From contig OU744451.1 in assembly GCA_916610825.1 (NCBI GenBank), positions 17,073,307-17,137,306 of the forward strand: 64,000 nt of DNA. The letters are read 5' to 3'. Both the position numbers and the translations under genes were made by a program. The DNA is from Haliclystus octoradiatus. Taxonomy: Eukaryota > Cnidaria > Staurozoa > Stauromedusae > Haliclystidae. The notes beneath the pieces are model-generated. The model was given only the letters and a program-made list of their open reading frames with translations, did no database searches and was not told the DNA's origin. Each line of letters opens with the position of its first letter. Position 1 is the stretch's first letter. This document shows positions 35,246 through 48,086 of this stretch, piece after piece.

Positions 35246-37142
35246 ATGTCTCAGCTATATCAAATTAGCCTCGTTTTCATTGCTCTTGTGATGGTTTTCG
35301 TGCATCTACACAAGGTGAGGCTAATGCGTAAAGGAAATCAACAGGAGTTTCTGGACGAGACTGATCTGCTTCCATTTTGAATAATAGATGTGTGATTATC
35401 ATCATCAATAAAAAAGATATATGTTGTATGTTGGTTGTTGTTGGTGTATGTTGATGTATGTTGATGTATGTTGGTGTATAATTACATGGTGTATGTTGTA
35501 GCCTATATGAGTATATTAGCCAAGTTGGAGGCATCGGTGACATTGAGTTAAAGAGGCTCATGAACAGGATCCGAACAAAGTAGGAATCCTGGAAACCAAG
35601 ATTATTGAAGAAGAAAATTGATATTTTTAATGATTTCCCCGTTACTAAATGGACCAGGAAATGGACTAATTGGAACCAAGGTCTTAAAACTGAGTTATAA
35701 TGTGTAGGTTTTTAATGCATGATATCATGATGGATTATATAGAGAGCTTCCAAAGACCGTGTTGATTCGAAATCATCGACTTCAGGACCCTATAAAGTAC
35801 CTGGGAAATATGTTAGATCCACATGTTACTTGGATAATCATACGAAAGTTATGAAAGCAGAAACATGGAATGGGGTCCGTGTGATCAACCAAGCATGTTC
35901 TCTTACATCATCTTTCTCGATGTGTACATAAAGATTGTAATGGACTTCGGATCTTAATGCTATACGCGCACTCATTACATTGTTAGTACATAAGCGGGAA
36001 CCTTAAAATTTATCTGAAGTCTGTCAATGCTCTGCTGACACTTAATTATAGCCGTTCTTCTTCGTGATACTATAATATATACTCTATTTTTGATAATTTC
36101 AAAGTCATTTCGATTTTCATGACGTCTTTGATTCGATTCATTTTAGTATGCAAAGACAATGCAGGGTCTAGCTGTATGTCATTTGCTGATGATGGAGATT
36201 GCAAATTCAAGCCAATTTATATGCAAGGAAACTGCAAATATTCATGTGGTTGGTGTAAAGGTACGTATAATGATTGATAACTGTTGATTAAATTCAGAAG
36301 AGAGTGCATACATCCGGGGAAGTAGCTTCCATTGCGCTTCGACGGGGCCGTTCGCATATCAAGTATAAATATTAAAATTACTATACTATTAAAATGCAAC
36401 TATTATAAATCCGGCAGAATGACGATTTGAAAAAGTTTCAGACCATGAAAAAGATGCCGCCCTAATATTATATTATATGTATGACATTTTGCCCCAGAAA
36501 ACGAGAGAAAATACTTCTGTGCAATTAAAAAATTTGGGTCAAAAGTCGAAATAATTGTCATTATAGATGTCATTACAAATGCAGATAATTTCATGAAGGG
36601 TTTCTGTTAGAGCTTGGTAACTAGGCATCAGGCTCCTCCATATCTCTACTACTTTATAAAAATGACCTACAAAATTTTGTACGCGCTTATCTCAAAACCA
36701 TGTGAAGAAATCCCCAACATCACATCCTTCCAAAGCTCTCCTTCGTTCTTTCGGCGTAAAATTGAAAACCGACTTTTCCGTAAAAGGTCAGAGCTGCCGC
36801 AATTCAGACATCAGACAGAGCAAAGCCGTGTGGGCGCAATGAACCCAGGTGTCTTGAAATTTCAGAACCAAAAACAGAAACAAATTTATAACTTGGGATA
36901 GTTGGATAATTAGAAATAGCCCCTTTTTCCGTCCGTCAGGACCAGTTACGTGTACGACGGTGTGGCTGTTAGATGAGGTGTTTGTAATCTAGCTATAATC
37001 ATCATTTAATGTTATCTGTGCTTCATTTTTCAGATTGCACCGATCAGAACCCTATCAATTGTGCAAAGTTTTTGCGCGTGGATTTTGTGGCAAGCGATTT
37101 ATGCAATCGAATTGCAGAAAGACTTGTGGATTATGTCAATGA
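35246..37142 (+). pseudogene. ShK gene 2B, frameshifted duplicate
   Basis: The equivalents of the three coding exons of gene 2A are 35246-35314, 36147-36260 and 37034-37142, and their splice sites are kept. Exon 1 has lost one T in a T-run near the end of the signal peptide. Exon 3 has lost one T in the T-run just after the second cysteine of ShK domain 2. Each loss shifts the frame, so the cysteine pattern is destroyed downstream. Exon 2 still encodes a complete ShK cysteine set in its original frame. Transcription is possible but the secreted protein is not. Confidence 0.85.
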
Positions 37143-38456
37143 ATGCTACTGATATATATATATAACAGAGTTTAATCAAAGTTTACTGATCTATTGTCCC
37201 TGCTAAAACTCCAATATTGTTTGATTCAGATAATTGCCATGCACAGGAATGTATCCGTGTTCCAAATATACACTGTACACGGCGCCAACTTATACCATAT
37301 GTAATTTAAGATACCAAGCGAATAACTATGGAATGGAATAATCAATGTATTACAGACAGTTTTTAATATGTCTTATAATAAACTCAGATCTCTATTGCAC
37401 TGCTTTGAACGTTACTATATTATAGGTTTCAATAGTGACAGAATATATGCATGTGATGTGAACTCTGTGTGCGTGCAGCATGATGTGCACGAGGGTGTAG
37501 CTTCATATTGTTGTTATCTGGGGACATACCAATTTACGAGGGTACTTGTTCAAGAACTCTGAAAAGTTTCTGGGTATTTATTTTACAATTCTCAAAATAT
37601 TTGGAGTACTGGTTTCACAAACAGCAAACAATTACGATACAAACGCACAAAGCTGTATAAATCTATTAATATATGGGTTGAAAAAAATATTTGAGGTATC
37701 CATTTTGGTCTGAATCAAATATGTGAAATGGAGGGTGAAGTTCTGTTATGGTGGGGGTACTTCTCAATTGAAACTGGCACCCCATGCACCTGAAGTTCTT
37801 GAGTATGTGCCATATTTGATAATATATCGTGTATGTCAGTAAAGCATAAAAACTTGAGGTATTAGATGACATTGATCTTGAAGGCACAAAATTGACCATC
37901 GTGCCTTGCGGGCTCAAAGTTGAGAAGTGAATGTCGTTTTCAAGCCACTAATCCACAAGTAGTGTTAATTGAATCAGTGCATATTCGAAGACCAAGCTTA
38001 AAGGTCACAGGTCAATTGTATGACTTTAATTTATCAGTGGATTACCATCATCTTCATACAGTACATAAGTTTTACAAACACTTTTTCTTACAGGACGGAA
38101 ATGAGTAAACAGTAAAGGCATGCAGGCAAACTCCATGTGTCATTATCAGACCTTCTAGCACGTGTGCCACGACTCAGATTCATGAAACAGAACATGGGGT
38201 AGAGGCTCTTGCCTGATATAAGTCACTTATTCATATATATTATATATATAAAATACTTTGTAACCATGAGTCAAAAATAACCATTACTATACATTATGCA
38301 TCATTTTACTGAATACCAAAATGATTAGTGAAAAAATCACTTCTAATATACACATATATAATATATATATAATAATTGAAAAAGTCCTTGATAATTTATA
38401 TCATAAAATATTCACTAAAAAAACGCGTTACTTAGTTAACACAACCACGCATAAAT

Positions 38457-41400
38457 TTACATGTCTAATGCTTTACGTATTTCAATATGTAAACCTCGAA
38501 CACATTCACCAACGTTCAATATAGTACTAGCCATTTCTGATAAATAAGAACGATTTGGATACTGTAAAGCTGCTTGTTTAGTTGAAGCAACAACACTACG
38601 TATACTAGCTGTTAAGTCTAATATACATTGTCTTAATATTTTCTTAACATTTACATTCATAATTCGCTCATTACTTTCATCGCCAGCATGCACAACTTTA
38701 TGTGCTGTTAAAATCACAAATTTTGAATGTGAAACAAATTTTTTGGGAGGGTCAAGATTTTCAACTGATTCAGTAAGGTTTCGTACAGCTTCACGTAATA
38801 TAATCACTTGTGATTCCACTTGACGACAGAAAAAATCAAGTGTTTCGATATCACGATGATCGAGTTTAGGTACACGATGTCCATCATTTGATTGTGCTGT
38901 AGGTGTATTATTCTGTTGTTTACGATACGATGGAAATACAGCTGCTTTGCCATCTTGCGGCAAGGACGTAGAACGATATTGTAAAGACCCTTGCGGTGAA
39001 TTTGATAACAAATTTGGGTCGGATGCTTGTTTACCAGGAAATGCATTCTCTGTCTTCATTGAATGTGATTTCATTGATGTTTGAGCGTGAGTTTGAGTGT
39101 GAGTAGCTCCTAATTTCGTAGGAACAGATTCAGTTGATGATGAATGCAAGGCTGCAGCAGTAGCCCCACCCTGACGTCTTTCCAGCGATGGCCAACTTCC
39201 ACCCCACATTGTTTTCTCACTATCTTCTTCTATTGGTGATGCTAATGGGTCTGAAGCACATTTACGCCTTGGGCTTTCGGGTGTAAACTGAGTGACAAGA
39301 TCATTTTCATAATCTCCTTGCGATTGTCTAGAATATGGTAGAGTCTGGTAACAAATCATCGATTTCCGTTGATCTGGTAGCGCAGGTTTCGGCGGAACAC
39401 GTGGCCGCAGGGTTTGACTGACAGCAATTTCCATGCTTTTCTTTCTGCTTTGTTGGCGTTCTCTACTAAGTGTATTTAGATCATTGCCGCTATTCGAGAT
39501 GGATCTTCTACGTAATTCTGCACCAATTTCAGCTTTATTGTCCAGAGCAGGTCGATCAAACGGGTTTGGATTTGGTGTCGGTAACGCCGGTGACGGAGGT
39601 GTTATATCGGGCGTCATTGGGATCGGTCCGATATCGACTGGATTCGGTATTACAGGTGCCTTGATTTCTCTGTCAAATAATAACCCAACATTCAAATGCA
39701 CTGTGCCAGCAAATGCAGTGCATAACTCTGGTATACGTTGTATTAATATCATAATGGCATTAACTGTTGCGAAGAATTTATCAGTTGTTGTATTACGATC
39801 GTCTGGCACAATCCAATCATGACTTTCTAAATGTAATAAACATATTTTAATTTTGTAATAACATTCAAGCAATGGTTCAAGACCAACAATGATTTTATTT
39901 TCAAGTCCATTTTTATTCTGTCTCTTTTTCACATTGATAAGACAACCAAGACCAAATTCTGTTAATAACCGTAATGCGGTTTTACATTTACTTGATAAAT
40001 CTCTTATCGCACCAATATTAGCTCTAAGGATATTGACGCTGAGCCATTCACCTTCTGTAAATTCAAGTAAAGCAGATACAGATGTATCAACAGCCAGATG
40101 TAATTTACCAAGGCGATCAAAGGCATCTTTTTGTGTGATATGTAGTTCACGTACTGCTTCCATATTAATTTGTTCTAGAACACTCTTTTTCGTTGATTTG
40201 TCAAGCTGTTGCGTTGGAGAGGTAGAACGAGATGTAACTGGACTCTACAGAAAAATGAATACAAAACAAATGATAATAAAAGCAGCATTTGGAATGGTTC
40301 AACTAACATACTAATAAAAATGACTTCTACTGAAAGTTCCTGGATAGATAGATGGGGTCGAGGGTGCTACTTTTGGGAAATACGATATTTTATCAAGTTA
40401 TCACAACTTTGAAAATTATAACATAGAAAGTGGCACACCCCTGTATTGTCAATTGGATTTACTCTTTCTCCCATCCCCGCTCCAATCACCGGGATGAAAT
40501 CTAGAACAGAAAGATGATATCAAAACACAGACATTTTTCGAATCATTCAACCTCCATCCGATCGGAGAAATTGCCAATGTGTTAATGGAAATTTGAATAA
40601 TCTGAACAAAGAAAAATTCTGTCTGAGTCGCAAGCCAAATATGACCTATGACTTACTGTAAGTGCACTTTAGCAGCACAAGCTATTCAAAAACTTGACCT
40701 CACAAAAATCAATTTCCAGAAGGCAGTTATTTATAGCCAAAGATAAACGATGACTCTGCCTTCCTTATCGTTTAAATGACTAACACATACAGACATGCGA
40801 AACTTCAAATAATTATCTTTGGATTCAAGTCATCATCTCTACATGGCAAACTCATATCCACTACATGTTCTGATCTTTGTAATATTATTGTAAAATTTCA
40901 TTGTCCCGCACATGTAAATGCTAAACGTTTACTCGTCTTTCAATTCAACTTATTCTGAAATAAGCTTCACTCATAATTATCACCGCTATAACTTATAAAT
41001 CGTATAGATTGACATTTTAAGATTTCCTTCTTAATACAACATTAATTCTTCAGCTCGAAATTAAACCGCAACTAAACAGGAAATGTTGAACACTTTAAAG
41101 AACTAAATATTTTAATATTCAATAATTCATTCAAATAGTGACAAAAAGGCCTATAGATAGACAGTAAAGTCTGTTTTTCTTTTCGAACCCGAGAATATCA
41201 GGAGACGCCAGGGATTTCCTTGAAGGTATTGTAAAACCTGGTTTGCATTTGGAGTTCTGAGGAATTAAGGTACTTCTGTACTTGCCACTTCGCTAGTGAT
41301 AGTCTGATAGAAACAGGTCGGCCGAGAGGGAGCTTGGGTATGCAGGGTTATTGGCTTGGGCCTGTACAATCCATAGGGCCCGCTATTGTAAAAATTGTCA

Positions 41401-44400
41401 AGGCCAGAATTTCTCTACGCGGTCCTGGATATATACCGAAAATTCTGTAACTAAGGGCAAATCAACCTATGCTTTCCAAATTTGATTCAAAAATGAAAGT
41501 GAAATCAAAATTTGATTAGAGATTTGGAGAAGAAAACAGTAGGAATGTAACAAGAGGGTTGAGTTTGAAAAGCAGCAGAAAATACTCAGACATGCAGAGG
41601 ACTTCTTCAATTTATTTTGAAGCATTATCCTAGTGTAGGATAGGAAATTTGGCTCAATTCTGGGTTGCTTTACATTTATGGATTGTGAGTTTTTGAACAT
41701 TCTACTCACCGTTACGGCTCTTGCAATGTCAATACCTTTTGAAAATCAATTTGGTGTGAATTGTGAAAAACGTATGATCATCTCCATTCCCCACTAATTT
41801 TATACATGAGAAAAATACTGGATTCTGATTGGCTTATGGATCAGCTATTTTTTTGTATTTAGTATTGTACAAAAATAGAATACTGTTACAAGAAGTAAAA
41901 TTGAAGTACGATCGAGGAAGAAAACAAAAGTGTGTAATGAAAACAAACAGATCTTAGAAAAGCAACAGGAAAACCCTTTGCCTTAACTGCATCTCTTTAA
42001 AACAGTTTGAAAACAAGTTAATGATGGAATTAAATGGAATGTGCGAGAAAAATATCATTACTAGGCTGGACAGCATATTTTTGTCATTTGATGAAAGTAG
42101 ATGAGGGTTGACAAAAAATTATTCATTTTTAAATTATTAAATTATTAAAAAATTATTAAATTATTCAGAGGCTTAATTCAAATCTTGTAAAATTTCTCGA
42201 AAAGGCTTTTGTGGCGATTCTGTTACTTTTTGAAGTTGTTGTTTGTCGACGATTATCTACAGATACCAAGTTTAAGTCAAAATAGAAACAACTACAGTGT
42301 TATTCAAATATTTGGATTTGCATTTATCGTTATCAGAAATGTTTAACCAGAACTTGTTGAAAAGAAACAAGTTTCCATTGAGTGCAGATGAATGGAATGT
42401 ACCTAAATTGCCTTTAAACAGCTTAAAGTGTTGGACTTCAAATATGAGGACAATTCCATGTTAGCCTCTATGGAGTATGATATTTTATATGCTAAGTTGA
42501 AGCTGTCAAAATCTACCTAATAAGACAAGCATGTCAGTAAAAAGAAAGTAATGTGGAAAAGAAGTGTTTATAGCTTTTTCACATTCCTGGATACATATAA
42601 TGATGATATATGCATCTAAGAATATATAACGTGAAACCTGTATATAACAGCCAGCTATTAGAGGTAGACAGGCGACCTTTATCTACAGGGTTGATTCAAT
42701 AGAAGATACACTACAGTACTATTGTAGACATTGTTATAGTGGCCACTATAGACAGGTGTATAGAGGTGGCTGTTGTAACAGGTTTGACTGCAATTGATAC
42801 CAAGAAGAAGAAGAACAATAATTAACAAATGATTGGTTATCAAAAGTTACCTTAGTCATTCCTGGTGGTGGATCAGCGCCATATATATCTTGATAGTCCA
42901 TATAATCTTCTTCTGTATACTGCGATGGGATGATATGATTATTATTAACAACATCATTATTTAATGGTTTTGTTTGTGCAATACTTGTATGTTTTGGTGG
43001 TGAAGCATATGTAACAGTTGTTAAACTAGGTGATTCAACTGGCTCATTACCAAAGCCAACAGGTGGAGGTACAGAATATATATCCTGCGCTGATGATGGT
43101 GGTACGTTGTAGATATCTTCAGTAGAGTTAGCAGTGACACCGTTTTGTTTGCTTGGTGGTGAATCGTATATATCTTCTCTAAGAGGTGACCGCTGTTGTT
43201 GGTTATCGATCTCTTGATATGGCGTATTGCGTGGTTGTTTGTAATGCAATGTTTCAGTTTTTCCTGGAAAATGTTGTTCAGGTGTTACAGGAGACGTCTT
43301 AGCATCAAACCCTGTTGGTATTTTATAAATGTCTTCACTTAAAAGTAATCGTGGAGATAATGGTCTGCCAACATGGACTGGAAATTGATCATAAATACCT
43401 TCAGGTAAAAAACCTTTTTTAGGAGTAGTAAATTTAGAAACAGGAATATCATAATCAGATTGCTCATGAAGTGATATATTTGGTAAATGATCATAATATT
43501 CTTCTGGTGAACGATATGATTCTGAAGCGGTCGTCACATTGGCTGTTTGCTCAGCAACAGATTTTGGTGAGGCGAATTTCATTTGATTGAATTTATTAGT
43601 TAAATCATTGTTTTGAATTGGTATATTGTAAAGATCTTTCACACTAAGTGGTCCAGGGGAATCATATAATTCACCATGCTGTGCTTTTACAGGTGTTGGC
43701 AATGTGTCATAATCAGCATCTCGTTCATCTTTAATTGAAGGTATATAATCGTAATCAGCAGTGTTATCATCAAGTGCACCATGATCGACATCAAATGGTG
43801 GTATTACTTGCAGACGATTTCCTGGTACAATTCCCTGTCTGCCATGTAAAAGACAAAGCCACCATCCATATAAACCGTCAACATCTTGTTCTATAACTGT
43901 AACAATGTCGCCTTTTCTAAAGCTTAGCTCATCAGGAGCATCAGCAAGATTATCATACACTGCTTTTGCTAGAATTGTCTGTAAAGAAAAAAGCATATTG
44001 ATCAGCAATGCATACTAAATTATGATTAAATAATACTCCTTTAAGATTTATATGGAATATGGGGAGATGCTGTTTTCCAAATCCAATCAGATTGTTGAGC
44101 TTAATAATTGATTTGATATGATTCAATCTCATCAACGTGTGTTGAAAGTCAGAGTAATTTTTTTTGGAAAATTGAATGAAAGGGAAAATTTCTGACATTA
44201 CAGTTAATGAACAATTATTTTAATTAAAAATAACTTAATTGATCAGATATAATTGAAATTTAAATCTGTTGAACTTCAAATCCGGTTGAATTGATTATAT
44301 AGCGTACCAACAAGACTAACTTAAATCTTATCAAATAATTCAATGTAAATTGTGGACCCAATCTAATCTATTAGAATATGATTGAGAGCTGTTTCAAAAT

Positions 44401-47400
44401 AGATTAGGATGAATATATTCAATTTAACTGGGATTTAGTAATTCTTATCTTATATAGAATATATGATTGACTGAGGCAAGACAAATGTTTTCATCGTTAT
44501 TAGTTGATAGGTGTTTGGCTATGTTTCTTAAATATTATTCTGGGATATCCCTGACAAATAAAGTAGGCTCTACCGATACAGTGCACTATGTAGCCCGCTG
44601 TTTTAAAGGTAATTCAAAATAAGTCAAATTCTTGAATATCTACAGATTGCAGCTCATTTTTGAAATTCCCATTACTTGTTTAAATGCGAACAGTTAGTCT
44701 GCACTATGTGCGGGAAGCCGAAGTTTGACTTCTCGTCGGTGCAAACACATTTTTCGTAATTATGAAATGTAATATCATCTCACTGTTATTTAGAAACAAC
44801 ACGTTCCTCAAATAGACAAGAGAAGGGGCTATTGTTATTTCTTAAATTTTGATAAATACATGTGTAGGTTCTCGGCGTCAATGATAGGCCTACATAGCCG
44901 TTGCCATCGTAATCGAATAGGGAAAACCCTTGTTTTGCTAGTTTGCAGGCGGGAACCGCAAAGGAAAGCTATGGAAAAGTTTTGTATTATTTTGATACAA
45001 AAAGGATAACCAAAAATAGGAAAAAGACTTTGGCAATAACCTGGTTTGAGTATAAGCAATTAAAATGCTACCATTTATAAAAACTTTAGTTGAAAAATGA
45101 AGAACTGACTGCGGTTTTGGAAACTCTCTTAAATTATACGTTAAGATGTAACAACTTTTTTAATTACATTTCAACGTTCTTAATTACATTTATCATTAAA
45201 ATTTCAGAGACTTTTCTGTTAATTGCTCATTGTGTCATTATAGGCAAAAAGATTGAATTAAATTATATCAGATCTTGACATTCTATTTATTACATGCAAA
45301 TTGAGAGGGACTGTCAAACCATAGCTTTATTGCGCATTATCTACAGCTGACAGCTCCTAACGTAGTCCCATAAATTAGTAGCATACGCTCTCCAATGAAG
45401 ATGAGTAATGAGTATCATGTGCATAATTCCTGTTACAACATGTCAAAACAATATCAATACCTTGCAATTCCACAATACTGTAGACTCAAAGTCCGTTCTG
45501 GGCCATGAAGAATTTGAATACAGTGAATTTAATAAGTGCAAGTCAAAATTGCCAGTGATTTTCATTGAATTTAACCCGAATTTGTACATTTTCAAGTTAT
45601 TTTTCTATGACTTGACCACAAAATAATGTATAGTGTTTTAAAGACAGGTTGCAGATATGCAAGAATATCACGTAGGTATCTGAATTGCACTCAAGCGAGA
45701 TACAGTTAGGCCTACGATGCTATATCCAACTTCATGATCCTCACCCTCACAGTGGATCTTGGTTTCAGCATTAAACTCAGGGATTATGCTTACAATGACT
45801 ACATTATTGGTGTTCTATATATATACCATAGCTACAAAAGACCCACACAGTCAAACATACATTCTTGCTTGCATAGAATTTATAACTTGAATAAATATTA
45901 CTGACAGAAAATGATAGAGCAAGCTGTTATAATCTTCCATGGTGAAGACGAAAACAAACTTTTGTTGAATAATTATATGATAAACTGGAAGATTTCCTTT
46001 CTAAACTGTAACAATTAAAAGAAAATCTTCAAACTGTGAGTTTACAAGTAAACATCCTGCTGGTTTTATGTTTATAAATTTGAAACATGCTGTGGGTCTA
46101 TCAAGACATAGGAAATATGGGAGACATGTTTATAATAAAAATACGTTCAGATAGAATACAGAATATAATTGTGCAACATTAGATTCGTTTCGGTATAAAT
46201 ATTTGGTAGGCTTACATATAAATTTTTATTGAATTTTATTTGGAATTGGTGTTGTAATGCACCAGTATGGATCTTCATTAGGAATTTGAAAAAAATGTAC
46301 TTTTATGCTGGGGAAATTCGCATTAAATACGATATCACAAACAAAACTTCAACTTTTCCGGTCCTAGAAAGTTCATGAATGCTAAACATATTTATGGTCA
46401 GCTATAAATGAATGCTGTATGCTGTATGTTGATATGCTGTAAATAAGCTTTTAAACAATAACTTTCGAGTTCCCTTCTAAATGATTGAATGTTAATGCTG
46501 TATGCTGTAAATAAATTTTTAAACCAAAACTTTCGAGTTCCCTTCGAAATGACGTTAATTATTAAACTAGTTATAAACTTGAGCAATCTGAATTTCAACC
46601 AAAGCATACGAGAGTTAACAAATTAGCATAGAATTAAAAGAATGCGAAAGGATTTCTACGAATGTCCATCTCAAGTATGACGCAGAAATTATTTTTGTCA
46701 ACAGTGACTTCGTGTGGATAATTATTTCGGAAAATCGAATGAATTGAATTGAATAAAGCAAATTTGTCTTTCATCGACGCCATTTACAACAAAGACATTA
46801 TTTGATTAGTGTTGACAGACAAAAATCGACAGTTGGCTTTTATCAAGACAAGAAGAGCCCATCAAAAAGCCGAAATGAAGAATTAATAGCAGTAGACAAA
46901 TAAACAGAACAAAATGTTGAAATCATTAGAGAGAATGACACGAACCGGCCTTGCGTAATGTTATGTTTACTTTGTGAGCAGAATAAAACCGCTTCTATCT
47001 AACAACATTTATATTTCTGAACATTTTCGACACACAGTTGTTATCTTTCTAACGTAAAAGTGCGGTTTTATATTCCAATGTTCTTCAATTCATAAAATTA
47101 CCTACAGTATGTTTAGAAAGTTAAAATAATTCAAAATAGCTTTGCCATTGTTTTTGATGTTGTTATTTCAAACATGTTTTCAATTATAAACGACAACACA
47201 ACAACATATTTTATTAAAAGCCTAAGCGACCTTATTATTCCATTCGAGAAATTAATCAAAATTTAATATCAATGAAGCAAAACTTATAAACATAAACAAT
47301 TTGAGATAACGTTGAAAAGCAGGTATTTTGAGTCCAATAATCTAGATCAGTATTAATCGAAAGGGGGTTAGTAGTTCGAGGATCATCTTGAAACGATTTA

Positions 47401-48086
47401 TAGATAGGCCTAGCAGAAACATTAACTATATGTTTCAATTAAAATAAATCTTTTTGACGATAAGACAACAAGGAAAATTGGTTATATAATTAATCATCAG
47501 AAAATGTACAAAAGTTGTCATGCATCTTTTGAAGGGTAAAATTTATGAGCCAAAACACTTCAACATCACAGCTGGATAGTAACAAACCCTGTCAGACATT
47601 ACAGAAAACTTAAAATTTTGAAGATAGGCAAAACAGGCAACTCTCCTGTTGTTAATTTAATAAGTTATAGAAAAGCCAATTATTAGGAAACTATATTTTA
47701 TTGAATGAACCTTTGAGTTAATAAAAAAGGTTTGACATCAAATATTAAAGAGTTTTTAATTTGCACCATGTCGATCGTCAAACAGATAAATATACTCTAG
47801 TAAAGTAAGATTTAGGCCTACTAAGATTTGATGATTTGGAACTCTTTCACAGAACATTTTGACATTCGACGTCATTTTAGTAAAGGCAGACAATTAAGTT
47901 AGTTGAGAGTATATTTGTTGCTGGTGACAGCTATAAGAATTCTTGGCGGCGTGGCTAAAATAACAAAACTGACACAGAGAAAGCTCAAATTTAACCTTAA
48001 CATGCTGTAAAATTTGAAAACAAACGGTAATCGAGCCACGATTCAAGTGAAACAATAATAAATAGACTAAAATATAACTTACCATT
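38457..48086 (-). CDS. BCAR1-like: CAS-family SH3 adaptor (p130Cas/BCAR1/NEDD9-like)
   Basis: Exons on the minus strand are 48086-48084 (only the ATG, followed by a GTAAGT donor), 43978-42851 and 40244-38457, all in phase 0, for about 972 residues. Domain order: N-terminal SH3 (about residues 4-63, with ALYDN-type start and WWLC), a substrate region with ten YxxP motifs (YDSP, YNIP, YDIP, YNVP and others) and five YxxxP variants, a helical serine-rich-type bundle (about 400-560), a Ser/Pro-rich stretch with a VPPKPALP motif and a YENDLV site, and a C-terminal FAT-like helical domain (about 830-972). CAS proteins are scaffolds at focal adhesions: SH3 binds FAK, phosphorylated YxxP sites recruit Crk, and the C-terminus targets adhesions. 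The family and layout are clear. The ATG-only first exon is inferred from a perfect donor and matching phase. Confidence 0.9.
40245..42850 (-). other. CAS gene intron 2
   Basis: Runs from donor GTAACT at 42850 to an acceptor ending CTGTAG at 40245. It holds a 152-bp inverted-repeat element near the donor (42634-42785). The rest is AT-rich with no other supportable feature. Confidence 0.85.
42634..42785. mobile_element. 152-bp inverted-repeat (MITE-like) element
   Basis: AAACCTGTATATAACAGCCA at the left is the near inverse of TGGCTGTTGTAACAGGTTT at the right. No target duplication is certain. It lies 65 bp from the splice donor of CAS exon 2. Confidence 0.65.
43979..48083 (-). other. CAS gene intron 1
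   Basis: Donor GTAAGT at 48083, acceptor TTTACAG at 43979. It contains a tandem duplication of about 75-90 bp at roughly 46409-46553 (ATGCTGTATGCTGTA and CTTTCGAGTTCCCTTC each occur twice). No other gene or repeat was recognised. Confidence 0.75.

Larger units (their letters stand above)
31311..38410 (+). repeat. Segmental duplication, copy B
   Basis: Matches 14839-23599 in order and orientation and carries ShK gene 1B and the broken gene 2B. Specific to B: the 242-bp hammerhead-bearing insertion (34609-34850), a short insertion near 33760-33810, and a rearranged, truncated TIR element (31761-32022). Its right end is 47 bp from the CAS gene stop codon, so that gene's 3'-UTR must lie in duplicated sequence. 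Confidence 0.9.
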
